The position numbers and the translations under genes are program-made. Below the pieces are notes generated by a model, which saw only the letters and a program-made list of their open reading frames with translations, was not told the DNA's origin and ran no database searches. DNA of 64,000 nucleotides from Dermatophilaceae bacterium Sec6.4 (GTDB lineage Bacteria > Actinomycetota > Actinomycetes > Actinomycetales > Dermatophilaceae): assembly GCA_039636865.1 (NCBI GenBank), contig CP144172.1:806001-870000 (forward strand), given 5' to 3'. Below, piece after piece: positions 52,269-63,572 of this stretch; within the stretch, counting starts at the first letter, position 1; every line of letters begins with the position of its first letter.

Positions 52269-53414
52269 TCAGCGGATGCGTGCAGCGGCCGCTCGGTCCA
52301 ACGCGCGTAGACCGGCCAGGCCGGCGGCCTGCTGCGCGGTGTCCTCAGAGCGAAGTTGTTGCAGATATCTCTTCAGATCGGCGGTCGGCACGCCCGCCTG
52401 CTGCGCTGCTTTGAGTTGGGCGGGTTGGTCCAGCTTCATCGACAGAACAGCGCCGGCAACTGCCTGTACCGAGGGCTGAGTGGCGGTTGCGGTCACCTGC
52501 GGTGCGCGGGCGCTCGAGGTGGCGTTGAGCGCGGGGCCGACCAGGCTGGCGTACGCCTGCTGGCCGGGGAAGTTCGGGTGGTAGGAGTCGCCGACGGGGA
52601 AGCTGAGGCCATTGATCCAGGGAGCCGCAGCGCACGGTGTATGCCCGGTGAACTGCGACCGTGGGTCCACGAAGTCGAAACCGTACGACGTGGCCGTGGT
52701 CGTCAGGAGCGCGTCGAGCTGGTCGACGGCCTTGTTCAGGTCGGTGCGGTCCGGGCCGCTGAAGAAGGTGAGCGCGTCACAGTCGCGGGTGCCGAAAAGA
52801 TGCGGATAGCCCACGATCGTCACTTTTGCTCGTGGTGCCCGACCCCGGATCTGGGCGAAGAGTGATTTCAGACGGCCCGGAAGCTTGGTTTGCAAGGTAG
52901 TGCGGCCGCGCGCGATGGCACCGGTGCAGTCACTCAGCCAGGACGGTGCTCCGCAGGTGAAGAGCACGAAGGCGAAGCCGACATCGTTGCCGCCGATGGT
53001 CATCGAGACCCGCGAGGTGCCCGCGCCGAGAGTTCCCAGCTGATTGGTCAGCACGTCCTGGGTCATGGCGCCGCTACACGCTTGGTAGCTCAGTTGCAGG
53101 CCGTAGTGTGCTGCGACGAGCGGTGCGTAGCCGCGCTGGGACCGGTAGCAGGAGTCGGTGGAACCGCCCGCCCCGACCCCCGCGGAGTAGGAGTCGCCCA
53201 GCACGACGTACGACGATGTGCCGGTGGCTGTTCCCGTCCCGGGAGGTATCACCGTGGCGCTGACCGATGATGGCGCGCTGGTCGTACCCGTCGAAGAGCT
53301 CGACGAGGGCGTGGGCGAACCGCCCGAGCACCCGGCTACGACGACAGAGGCGCCAAGCACGACGACGGCGCCGAAGCGCAACCGGTGGGGGTTTCGCTTC
53401 GGCGCCGTGATCAC
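52269..53414 (-). CDS. SGNH-hydrolase lipoprotein
   Basis: 381 residues from GTG 53414. Signal with lipobox VVVAGC (Cys near residue 29), Ser/Thr linker, then SGNH blocks: YVVLGDSYSAGVGAG (Ser nucleophile), QACSGAMTQDV (G), VSMTIGGNDVGFA (N) and SYHPNFPGQQAYASLV (late Asp/His). Many Cys suggest disulfides, as in Streptomyces lipases of this type. The C-terminal 120 residues (QPAQLKAAQQAGVPTADLKR Y and on) are helical and outside the family. Likely an extracellular lipid or polysaccharide esterase anchored to the membrane. Confidence 0.88.
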   Translation of the reverse strand: MITAPKRNPHRLRFGAVVVLGASVVVAGCSGGSPTPSSSSSTGTTSAPSSVSATVIPPGTGTATGTSSYVVLGDSYSAGVGAGGSTDSCYRSQRGYAPLVAAHYGLQLSYQACSGAMTQDVLTNQLGTLGAGTSRVSMTIGGNDVGFAFVLFTCGAPSWLSDCTGAIARGRTTLQTKLPGRLKSLFAQIRGRAPRAKVTIVGYPHLFGTRDCDALTFFSGPDRTDLNKAVDQLDALLTTTATSYGFDFVDPRSQFTGHTPCAAAPWINGLSFPVGDSYHPNFPGQQAYASLVGPALNATSSARAPQVTATATQPSVQAVAGAVLSMKLDQPAQLKAAQQAGVPTADLKRYLQQLRSEDTAQQAAGLAGLRALDRAAAARIR

Positions 53415-53448
53415 TGCGTCATCGTGCCTCAGGCAGCTGGCCGATCCG

Positions 53449-55410
53449 TCAGTGGCATCCGCCCGGCGCCGGCGCGACGTCGATACCGGGGTTCTGGTTG
53501 AAGAAGCCACTCGGCTTCAACCAGAAGGACACGATGTCGGAGGCCATGACCGGCCACTCCTCCGGGCGCGGCACGTGGTGGATGCCGAAGGTGTACCAGA
53601 GCACCACGTCGGTGTCGGCTATGTTGCGGTCCGCCTTGGTCCACATCGGCAGGCCTTCATCAATTTTGCTCTGGTTGACGAATTCGCCGCAGGGCCAACG
53701 TTGTTCGGAGTCGTACGGCGTCACCCACAGGGAGTGCTCGATGACCCCGGCGCGCGCGATGATCGGCGAGCTGGAGTCCATCATGGCCGGAACGGTCGCC
53801 CCGGGCGCGAGCTTGTACGCCACCGGGGTGCCCATCTTGTTGAACCGGTTGGGGTTGGTGACCTTCCAGGCGCGTTGCGTGGACCACTCGTAGTCCTGGA
53901 TGCCTTCGGACTCGGTCTTCAGCGGCACATTGCGCTGGGTGAGCGCGAGGCCATGCGGGTTGTCCGGGCCGATCGGCACCTGGTATGTCTCCGACATCAC
54001 GACAGTGTTTCCGGCGGTTGCGCGGTCACCATCGGCGTCCACCGACATATCCAGCCGCGCAGTGATGAAGTGCTGGTGGATCGGCGCATAGGTCTGGTGA
54101 TCCACGACCGTGCCGTACGGCGGGGGAGTGTCGCCGGCGAAGGGCGTGGTGACCATGATGCCGGTGGCGCGCACCTCGCACTCGATGTTGCCGTCCTCGT
54201 AGAAACGCCAGTAGGTGAGGTACTCGTAGTTGGCTACGGTGAAATGGCAGGACACAACCATTCGGCGCATTCGGCGTACTTCGGCGCCGGCGCGTTCGTC
54301 GACGTGCTTCCAGAGCACAGCCGCATCTTCTTCGTGCAGGCAGATCGCCTTGGGGATGTCGTAGGGCTCGCCCGCCGTGTCGTGCAGCGTCGCGTCCAGG
54401 TAGACGATTTCGCCGAGGCAGTCGCACCCCAGCTGCAGGGACTGCGTCATGAAGCCGATGCCCCACTCGCCGATGTCGTATGCCGTGCGCCGGGCGTGAT
54501 CAGGCGTGGGATCCCGGTAGGGCACCACCATCTCGGCGAACGACATCCGGTCGGCAATCGAGCGGACGCGGGTCTCGCCGTTCTCGTCCACCCCGTCCTC
54601 GTAACCCACGCGGTGGATGACCGGACCCTCGCGGTAGTTGAAGCCGAGCCGCATCCGCCAACGCTGCCAGCGCAGTTCGTTACCGATCAACTCGAAACTG
54701 ACACCCTCGGGTTGGGTGATCTCCAGCGGTTTGCGATCGGTGCGGACCTGGTAGCCCTCGATGTGCTCTGGGACGTATTCGCCGTCCACCGGGGCGAAGC
54801 CACCCGGCAGGTCCGGCGCGCCGTGGTCCTCGATCTCCAGCAGCTCCATCGAGTTCATGTCGACGATGAACTTCAGGCCGCTGACCATGTTGGCGTACGG
54901 GTTGGACGTCTCTGCCTTGCGGACCCACACGTCGCACCAGCCCAGGCGTCTGCCGCGGTACTTGTCCGGGATCAGGAAATCGCCGTAGGTCCAGAGGTCC
55001 ATCAGGACCAGCGACAGGTCGTGCAGGCCGCGACCCGCCAGAGCAGCTATCACGTCGGGGTTCTCCCGCAGTGCGGCGTCGCAGTCGTGGAACTCGTCGT
55101 TGGTCGCGTTGGGCTGGTGGCCCGGAATCGCGTCCCAGGAGCTCACAGCGTCATCGGTGATCGACACGATCCCCTGATAGGCGATGTTGTCCTCGCGGTT
55201 CCACACGACAACGCGTGCGTCGCGCGCGATGGCGTCGCCGGGGGTGAAGTCACGGACGAGCGCTTTGTCGGGCTCACGCAGTTCGATTGAGGCGACACGC
55301 CAACCCGGCCCGACGCTCTTGTCTCGCCGCAGGATCGCGGTCACCGCACGGAATTCGTCGCTCGAGAGCGAATCCAGCGGGTGGTCGGTGGGCAGGTTGG
55401 TGTCGGTCAC
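53449..55410 (-). CDS. Copper-containing primary amine oxidase
   Basis: 653 residues, GTG start with AGGAG six bases upstream. Domains N2, N3 and the large beta-sandwich are recognisable. Topaquinone precursor Tyr395 lies in VANYEYLTYW, the catalytic base Asp312 in AYDIGEWGIGF, copper ligands in PIHQHFITARLD and HSLWVTPYD. Oxidises primary amines (tyramine, phenethylamine, histamine) to aldehyde, ammonia and peroxide; the actinobacterial enzyme from Arthrobacter is the closest known type. No signal peptide, so cytoplasmic as in Arthrobacter. Lets the cell use amines as nitrogen source. Confidence 0.96.
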   Translation of the reverse strand: MTDTNLPTDHPLDSLSSDEFRAVTAILRRDKSVGPGWRVASIELREPDKALVRDFTPGDAIARDARVVVWNREDNIAYQGIVSITDDAVSSWDAIPGHQPNATNDEFHDCDAALRENPDVIAALAGRGLHDLSLVLMDLWTYGDFLIPDKYRGRRLGWCDVWVRKAETSNPYANMVSGLKFIVDMNSMELLEIEDHGAPDLPGGFAPVDGEYVPEHIEGYQVRTDRKPLEITQPEGVSFELIGNELRWQRWRMRLGFNYREGPVIHRVGYEDGVDENGETRVRSIADRMSFAEMVVPYRDPTPDHARRTAYDIGEWGIGFMTQSLQLGCDCLGEIVYLDATLHDTAGEPYDIPKAICLHEEDAAVLWKHVDERAGAEVRRMRRMVVSCHFTVANYEYLTYWRFYEDGNIECEVRATGIMVTTPFAGDTPPPYGTVVDHQTYAPIHQHFITARLDMSVDADGDRATAGNTVVMSETYQVPIGPDNPHGLALTQRNVPLKTESEGIQDYEWSTQRAWKVTNPNRFNKMGTPVAYKLAPGATVPAMMDSSSPIIARAGVIEHSLWVTPYDSEQRWPCGEFVNQSKIDEGLPMWTKADRNIADTDVVLWYTFGIHHVPRPEEWPVMASDIVSFWLKPSGFFNQNPGIDVAPAPGGCH

Positions 55411-55770
55411 GGGGACTCCTTGTAACGCCAATGAGTGTGCTGCATCACAGCATGACACTGCTGCGATTATTTCGAAAGGAAAGTACCAAGTTGACTCCAG
55501 GAGGCCGCAAGGAGGTGCCGATGAGTGATCCAGCGCTGGTAATACCGCGGATTTCGCAATGACGCGGTCACGTGCGGTTGGAGCCAAAACCTGAGGTATC
55601 AGCTCTAGGGATCAACGCGCGACCGGAAATATCGGTTATCAGCCGCTCGACAGCATGAGGCGATCTTTTCGTAAGCGCCTCGGCGCAATTTGTCACCTCG
55701 ATGGAGGCGGCCCGTCGGCGGAAGCTTCATATAACGGCCTGCCAGGGGCGCCCGACTATTGTGGTCCCAT
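55411..55770. other. 360 bp between amine oxidase and pcs
   Basis: Holds the amine oxidase promoter side and, on the plus strand, a 13-codon frame ATG 55521 to TGA 55562 (MSDPALVIPRISQ) behind an excellent AAGGAGG. That could be a leader peptide or a small protein. No larger gene seen. Confidence 0.4.
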
Positions 55771-56508
55771 ATGAGCGAGCCAGCGGTGCGACCCCTCGAT
55801 CGAGTGGCCGCTGCCGGCGTGCACCTTTACACCTCTATCGGGGTGGTGCTTGCTCTGCTCATGGTGCATCTGGCGTACGCGGGCGAGGTCAGGTGGGTGC
55901 TGTGGCTCTTCCTCGCTGCAATGGCCGTTGACGGCACAGATGGTTTCCTGGCCAGGCACTTCCGGGTCAAGGAGGTGATGCCCGGCTTTGACGGGGCGCT
56001 GCTGGACAACATCGTCGACTACATCACCTACGCATTTGCTCCGATGGTGCTGCTCTGGAGTGCCGGTTACCTGCCGCATGGATGGGGCGGTGGGGCAGTG
56101 GCCTCGGTGCCGCTACTTGCGTCCTGCTATCAGTTCTGCCGCACGGATGCGAAGACCGCCGACCATCTCTTCCTCGGCTTCCCCAGCTACTGGAACATCG
56201 CCGCGTTCTATCTGATCGTGCTGGGCGCCAATGTGCTGGTCACCTCGGTCCTGCTGATCCTGCTGTCGGTCATGGTCTTCGTGCCCATCAGCTATGTCTA
56301 CCCTTCCCGCACCGAGACCGCCTGGCAGCTGACGATGGCGCTGACGGTTGTCTGGTTGGGGCTTTACGCGGTACTGCTCGTCCAGTACCCCCATGTCAGC
56401 TGGTGGGCGTTGGTGCTGTCCTTGATCTACATCGCCTACTACGTCGGACTGAGTCTCCGCCTCACTTTCAGGCACGGCCGATCCTGGCGCGGCGACCCTC
56501 AAAGTTGA
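55771..56508 (+). CDS. pcs: Phosphatidylcholine synthase-like CDP-alcohol phosphatidyltransferase
   Basis: 245 residues, about eight membrane segments. AVDGTDGFLARHFRVKEVMP GFDGALLDNIVDYITYAF contains the CDP-alcohol phosphotransferase motif D-G-x2-A-R-x8-G-x3-D-x3-D in the form characteristic of bacterial Pcs (V-K-E-V-x-P, L-D-N-x-x-D-Y-x-T-Y). It would condense choline with CDP-diacylglycerol in the membrane. Length matches Pcs (about 240). Its TGA lies inside the HAIR site of clpB, so heat-shock repression begins at its very end. Confidence 0.8.
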   Translation: MSEPAVRPLDRVAAAGVHLYTSIGVVLALLMVHLAYAGEVRWVLWLFLAAMAVDGTDGFLARHFRVKEVMPGFDGALLDNIVDYITYAFAPMVLLWSAGYLPHGWGGGAVASVPLLASCYQFCRTDAKTADHLFLGFPSYWNIAAFYLIVLGANVLVTSVLLILLSVMVFVPISYVYPSRTETAWQLTMALTVVWLGLYAVLLVQYPHVSWWALVLSLIYIAYYVGLSLRLTFRHGRSWRGDPQS

Positions 56509-56524
56509 GCGGAATGCACTCAAC
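56504..56524 (+). promoter_or_regulatory. HAIR-like HspR site upstream of clpB
   Basis: GTTGAGC GGAATGC ACTCAAC, arms complementary at six of seven positions, same 7-7-7 spacing as the dnaK sites. It overlaps the stop codon of pcs and lies 94 bp before the clpB GTG. HspR control of clpB is known in Streptomyces and mycobacteria. Confidence 0.8.
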
Positions 56525-56617
56525 GTCTGAGGCGTTGCACTAGCCAGACGAACGACGGCGCTCGGACCATCCCTTGTGGACGACGCCTTCCGCCAGACAC
56601 GCGACCAGGGAGATGAC

Positions 56618-59191
<2,574 letters not shown>

Positions 59192-59203
59192 AGCCAAGCC
59201 AAG

Positions 59204-59275
59204 CCGAGTGGCAGGCATATGTTTCGAGCGGCGCACTCATGAGTGCGCCGCTCGAAATTGTCTTATGCCACTCGG
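59204..59275. terminator. Nested palindromes between clpB and convergent genes
   Basis: Outer arms CCGAGTGGCA (59204-59213) and TGCCACTCGG (59266-59275) enclose a perfect 36-bp palindrome (59222-59257) with half-site TTTCGAGCGGCGCACTCA. Located 13 bp after the clpB stop and 8 bp before the stop of the convergent gene, so it is most likely a bidirectional terminator; no T-run. Confidence 0.7.
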
Positions 59276-59282
59276 CGAGTGG

Positions 59283-59702
59283 TTATCGACGTCGAAAGAC
59301 TTTCTTTGCCACGACCTCGACGAACGGGACCAGGGTCCGCACTGATCCAGGGCGGACCGCGCTGTTACCGGTGACGAGGCGCCCGATCACGGAATGCTCA
59401 CCGTGCCCGAGGCTGATGACGGTCCCTCGTGGACCCTCGATAGCGAGATGAACCCCCATGTCGGACATGGTCTGCGCTGCTCTGCCCACCGAACGTAGCC
59501 CGCTGAGGTTGCCGACCTCGTCGGGCAGAGATGCCTGGGTCAGGCTTGACCACATCAGATGAGGGACGTCGCTGCGCAGCACCAGGTGCTGCCCGTGCCC
59601 TTCGAGGTGGGCCGAATGACCATCCACGGTGATGTCGAGGTCAGCGGTCACGGAGAGGACCGCTGGGGACGGCAGTCCACTGCCGCCCCCAGGGATGGTC
59701 AC
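59283..59702 (-). CDS. Conserved-looking hypothetical protein A
   Basis: 139 residues. VLSVTADLDITVDGHSAHLE GHGQHLVLRSDVP looks like an all-beta domain and the end is basic (VEVVAKKVFRRR). Overlaps the upstream gene by four bases (ATGA), so both are one unit. No family recognised; no signal peptide or membrane segment. Confidence 0.6.
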   Translation of the reverse strand: MTIPGGGSGLPSPAVLSVTADLDITVDGHSAHLEGHGQHLVLRSDVPHLMWSSLTQASLPDEVGNLSGLRSVGRAAQTMSDMGVHLAIEGPRGTVISLGHGEHSVIGRLVTGNSAVRPGSVRTLVPFVEVVAKKVFRRR

Positions 59703-59932
59703 TCCGTTGATGCGTTCTCAGAAGTGGTGATGCGCAACGTGCCGTGCAGTCGCCACGTGGCCCGCTCCGAGTCGGCGCCGGTGCTCTTCGGGACCTCGAC
59801 GAGCATGTCGACGAACTGGTAGTTGATTGCGGCCCCCCTACCGGTGAGGTAGGACCACAGTTCTTTACCGAAGTCGGCGAAACTGGTGGGTTCTTTGGTT
59901 TCACTGGAGATGTTGCTCGTGTGCTCGCTCAA
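59699..59932 (-). CDS. Conserved-looking hypothetical protein B
   Basis: 77 residues from TTG 59932. An AGGAG six bases upstream decides this start; ATG 60028 would add 32 residues without a ribosome site. FADFGKELWSYLTGRGAAIN YQFVDMLVEVPKSTGADSER ATWRLHGTLRITTS reads as a small alpha/beta protein. Translationally coupled to the following gene. Function unknown. Confidence 0.55.
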   Translation of the reverse strand: MSEHTSNISSETKEPTSFADFGKELWSYLTGRGAAINYQFVDMLVEVPKSTGADSERATWRLHGTLRITTSENASTE

Positions 59933-60070
59933 GGTGTGCTCCTGGTGTGCGGAATCTTGCGACGGAGAACTGCCGAACTGGCGCTTGGTAGCGCCAGTTG
60001 TATCCTCCACCACCCCCTGCGGCTGCATGCAGGGCGGGGGGCCACGACCCGGTTGGTCCAGCGCGCCACT

Positions 60071-60934
60071 TCATCCCGACTCGGGCCCGCCCCGCAGGAT
60101 CGTGGCCAGCAACTGGGGTACCTCGTACGGCGTCATGTGCCCGACACCCTCCACGACGCGTAGTTCAGCGCCCGGGATGGCCTCTGCAAGGACCGTGCCC
60201 AACCGCGTGGAGGTCAGTCGATCGCGGGTGCCCACCACAACCACTACCGGCACCTTCGCAAGAGTTGCCGCTGCTGCGGTCTCGTCGTGCATCATCAGCG
60301 CACCGTAGAACGATCCGAACGCCCGCAAGCTGGTCCTCGACGTGACCGCCCGGGACGCTTCGAGTAACGCCGGGTCGGGGTGCTCGCCGTACAAGGTGGC
60401 CTGGTTCTTGGGCGTGACCGCCCGCCCGAGCCGCCCCGGGGTATGCGCCAGGATGCGCGTTGCGGTTTTCGCCCCGCGCACCTTCACGCCGTTCAGATTG
60501 CTGATCGCGGTTGAGGCCAGCAACACCCGCTGCACGCGGTCGGCGAAGTAGTAGGGATGCGCGCCGGCAAACGCCATCACGCTCATGCCGCCCATCGAAT
60601 GCCCGCCCAACACCAGGGGCGAATCGTCCGGTACGCATGATGAGATGACCTCAGCGAGGTCGGAGCCGAGGCGGCGTACCGACTCCCGCTGCGGCCTGTC
60701 GGCCCCACCGCTGAAGGTCGACGTTCCGTGACCACGCTGGTCATACGTCACGACTCTTATTTCGTCCGGTAACAAACGGGCGACCTGGTCCCAGGACTGG
60801 TGCGCCAAGGTCCACCCATGGGAGAGCACCACGGTCGTTGCGGACGATGCACCGGCAGGTTCGCGGATGTATGCCGCCAGCCGGGCCCCGTCGGTGGTGG
60901 TCACGGTACGGAGGGCGAAGTGCGATGTGGACAT
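60071..60934 (-). CDS. Alpha/beta hydrolase
   Basis: 287 residues from ATG 60934. TVVLSHGWTLAHQSWDQVAR (oxyanion region HGW), RVVTYDQRGHGTS, nucleophile elbow LVLGGHSMGGMSVMAFAG, acid in VVVVGTRDRLTSTRLGTVL and His in VVEGVGHMTPYEVPQLLA form a complete triad. Close in plan to non-haem peroxidase/esterase-type hydrolases. Substrate unknown. Divergent from the lprG gene. Confidence 0.88.
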   Translation of the reverse strand: MSTSHFALRTVTTTDGARLAAYIREPAGASSATTVVLSHGWTLAHQSWDQVARLLPDEIRVVTYDQRGHGTSTFSGGADRPQRESVRRLGSDLAEVISSCVPDDSPLVLGGHSMGGMSVMAFAGAHPYYFADRVQRVLLASTAISNLNGVKVRGAKTATRILAHTPGRLGRAVTPKNQATLYGEHPDPALLEASRAVTSRTSLRAFGSFYGALMMHDETAAAATLAKVPVVVVVGTRDRLTSTRLGTVLAEAIPGAELRVVEGVGHMTPYEVPQLLATILRGGPESG

Positions 60935-61048
60935 CGCCACAGCACACCACACCCGGTCCGCTGAAATCCCAGCTGACGGAACCCACCATCCTGCGCCACG
61001 CGTCCAAGGCTGTGATCCGCACCTACCAGCGCGTATAGGTTGGCCCGC

Positions 61049-61774
61049 ATGCAACGACGTTCGTTCCTCTCCGCCGCAGCTGCCACAACGGTTTCGGCCG
61101 CGGTCCTGCTGACCGGCTGCAGCAGCACCAGTGCCAAGAAGACGGCAGCGTCAACCGCGGGTGAGTCACCGACGCAGCGGTTGACGACAGCGAAAAAGGT
61201 GGTCGACTCGACAGCGGGCTTCCACCTCGATGTGACGTCCAAGGATGTACCGTCCACAGCCGGTGGCCTGTTGACTGCTTCGGGCGACGGCTCGAACAAG
61301 CCCGTTTTCAAGGGCGACCTCACCGTTCAGATTGCGGGCGCGAGTGCCAAGGTGCCAGTGGTGGCCATCGACGGCAAGGTGTACGCACAGCTGCCGATTG
61401 CGCCCTCGTTCACGGCTATCGACCCCAGCACGTACGGGGCGCCGGACCCCAACGTGTTGCTCTCCTCAGGTGCCGGCGGGCTCTCCTCGTTGCTGCCGAT
61501 GACACAAAATGCGAAATCCGGTCCGCCACAGCGCAACGGCAGCGAGACGGTTCAGGTCATCAACGGCACGCTGCCGTCCAGCGCGGTTCGTAAGACCTTG
61601 GGTTTCGGCAAGGAGTCCACCGGCCTCAGCTATGTCGTGCAGTACCAGATCGGCAGCGGCAATGAGCTACGTCAGGTGCAGTTGAGCGGTCCGTTCTTTG
61701 CGGCGGGCGATAAGACCACCTACGTCTTGAAACTGACCAGGTACGGCGAGAAGGTCAATGTCACCAAGCCGTAG
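61049..61774 (+). CDS. lprG: LprG/LppX-family lipoprotein
   Basis: 241 residues from ATG 61049. Signal RRSFLSAAAATTVSAAVLLT with lipobox LLTGC. GFHLDVTSKDVPSTAGGLLT, KPVFKGDLTVQIAGASAKVP VVAIDGKVYAQLP, then YVVQYQIGSGNELRQVQLSG PF are LppX_LprAFG features: a half beta-barrel holding acylated lipids. Its end overlaps the MFS gene by 17 bases, the arrangement of Rv1411c-Rv1410c in mycobacteria, where the pair moves triacylglycerides and acylated glycolipids to the envelope (known). Confidence 0.92.
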   Translation: MQRRSFLSAAAATTVSAAVLLTGCSSTSAKKTAASTAGESPTQRLTTAKKVVDSTAGFHLDVTSKDVPSTAGGLLTASGDGSNKPVFKGDLTVQIAGASAKVPVVAIDGKVYAQLPIAPSFTAIDPSTYGAPDPNVLLSSGAGGLSSLLPMTQNAKSGPPQRNGSETVQVINGTLPSSAVRKTLGFGKESTGLSYVVQYQIGSGNELRQVQLSGPFFAAGDKTTYVLKLTRYGEKVNVTKP

Positions 61775-63506
61775 CGTCTCCGCGACATCATCTGCCGAAG
61801 TCGCCGGCACGAACCCGCGGGCGCTGCTCGCGGTCGCCTCCATCGCGGTCGCGTTGGCCGCAGCCGACACCTACGTGGTCGTACTGGCGTTGACCGACAT
61901 GATGACCGGTGTCGGAGTCGGCATCGAATCGTTGCAGAAAGCAACGCCGATCATTTCCGGATTCCTGCTGGGGTATGTCGCAGTGCTCCCGCTGATCGGT
62001 CGACTCGCCGATGTGCTGGACCGCCAGCGCATCCTGCTCGCCTGCCTCGCGATCTTCGTGGTCGGCTCGGCGATCACGGCGATGGCCTCGGAGCTGTCCG
62101 TCCTCGTAGTGGGGCGGGTGCTGCAGGGCCTGGGCGGTGGCGGTTTGGTCCCCGCGACCCTGGCGCTCGTCGCACAACTTTGGCCGCCGGGGGAGCGCGG
62201 CACCCCGCTCGGAATCGTGGGCGCGGTCCAGGAGATCGGCAGTGTGCTCGGCCCGCTCATCGGCGCCCTGATCCTGACGATCTGGGACTGGCGGGCGATC
62301 TTCTGGGTCAACGCTGTGGCAGGTGTCGCACTCGCAGTGGCGATCCGCATCGTCGGTGGCGCTCCCGCCCCGACGACGCGGGTGAGGCCCTACTGGTGGC
62401 GTCCGGTCGCGGTGGTGACGGCGGTGGCCGGGCTCATCGGCGCAGTTCTGCTCACCCTGGCGCTCACTGCACCCTCGGCATTGACATCCTCCATCCGCTG
62501 GGGCGCCCCCTTCGTGCCGTACGGCGCACATACCTCGCGGATGCTGACCCCTATCGGGGTGTGGTCGATGATCGCGCTCGGGATCGCTCTGATGCTGGCG
62601 GTGCTCCTGGTCTGGCGCGTCTTCGCAAGCGTCGACCTGCCCGGCGCAGCACTGATCGGGCTCGCCCTCGGCGCGTTGATCCTGACGTTCGCGACGTCCG
62701 ACCCCTCCCGACAGGTCATCGGTCCGCTCGGCCTGTGGCTGCTCCCGATCGCGGTTATCGCGTCCGGGCTCTTCGCCTGGCGGCAACGGGTGATCGCTGA
62801 TCCCCTCGTGGCCCGCGGCGTCATTCGCGGCAGGGTCACCCCCGCGCTGGTCTGCTCGCTGTTCGCGGGTACGGCCCTGGTCTCGATCATCGTCGACATT
62901 CCGCTGCTGGCTCAGTTGACGATCACCGGCAACACCGAGCGTGACGGGGCCTTGATCCTGTTGCGCTTCCTGGTGGCCGTGCCGGTCGGTGCGCTGGCCG
63001 GTGGACTGCTGTTGCGTCGTTTCGGTCCTGGCTTGATCGCGCCGGTGGGCTTTGCGTTGACGGCCGCCGGGCTGCTGGTGATGTCGACCTGGGGCAAGGG
63101 ATCGCTGCAGAGTGCGTCCGCCTGGATCGTGTTGATCGTGGTGGGGTTGGGCATCGGTCTGTCCATCGCGCCCATCAACGACGCGGCGCTCTACGAGGCC
63201 ACGCCGGATCAGCAGGGCATCGTTTCGGCGCTGGTCGTGGTCAGCCGGATGATCGGCATGGTCGTCGGCCTCGGCCTGCTTACCGCGATCGGACTGCACC
63301 AGTTCTACGAGCGGGTCGCCGGTATTACGAATGCCACGGATCGACAGATTGCCGACGCAGCGATCGTGCAGGTGCAGACAATCTTCCTGGGCGCCGCGAT
63401 CGCCGGATTCGTTGCGGCCGCAGTAGGAATCGCGCTCGGAGTGCGCAAGATCGCGGTGCACCATGTGCTCGGCGAAAGCGTCCCGCGTGAGTCGGTCGAA
63501 TCCTGA
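61758..63506 (+). CDS. MFS transporter, P55 (Rv1410c) type
   Basis: 582 residues, 14 membrane segments. Motif A GRLADVLDRQRILL, and VVGRVLQGLGGGGLVPATLA LVAQLWPPGERGTPLGIVGA VQEIGSVLGPLIGALI, motif C-like region of drug:proton antiporters. A loop near residue 265 (PYGAHTSRMLTP) and extended helices 9-10 resemble P55. Start overlaps lprG by 17 bases, so translation is coupled. Expected to export lipids together with LprG, and sometimes drugs. Confidence 0.92.
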   Translation: MSPSRSVSATSSAEVAGTNPRALLAVASIAVALAAADTYVVVLALTDMMTGVGVGIESLQKATPIISGFLLGYVAVLPLIGRLADVLDRQRILLACLAIFVVGSAITAMASELSVLVVGRVLQGLGGGGLVPATLALVAQLWPPGERGTPLGIVGAVQEIGSVLGPLIGALILTIWDWRAIFWVNAVAGVALAVAIRIVGGAPAPTTRVRPYWWRPVAVVTAVAGLIGAVLLTLALTAPSALTSSIRWGAPFVPYGAHTSRMLTPIGVWSMIALGIALMLAVLLVWRVFASVDLPGAALIGLALGALILTFATSDPSRQVIGPLGLWLLPIAVIASGLFAWRQRVIADPLVARGVIRGRVTPALVCSLFAGTALVSIIVDIPLLAQLTITGNTERDGALILLRFLVAVPVGALAGGLLLRRFGPGLIAPVGFALTAAGLLVMSTWGKGSLQSASAWIVLIVVGLGIGLSIAPINDAALYEATPDQQGIVSALVVVSRMIGMVVGLGLLTAIGLHQFYERVAGITNATDRQIADAAIVQVQTIFLGAAIAGFVAAAVGIALGVRKIAVHHVLGESVPRESVES

Positions 63507-63572
63507 GGGTCCTCGCTTCGGCACAGGACAGCACGCTGGCGTGGTGCGCAGCAACCAGATGCCGATCGAAGA

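Noticed and set aside
53218..55290. 690-codon plus-strand frame opposite the amine oxidase
   Set aside because: The minus strand carries the complete TPQ amine oxidase with copper ligands. The opposite frame has no recognisable motif.
61788..63554. 588-codon minus-strand frame opposite the MFS gene
   Set aside because: Composition is Asp/Arg/Gln/His-rich, typical antisense of a membrane protein; the plus strand has 14 clear membrane segments.
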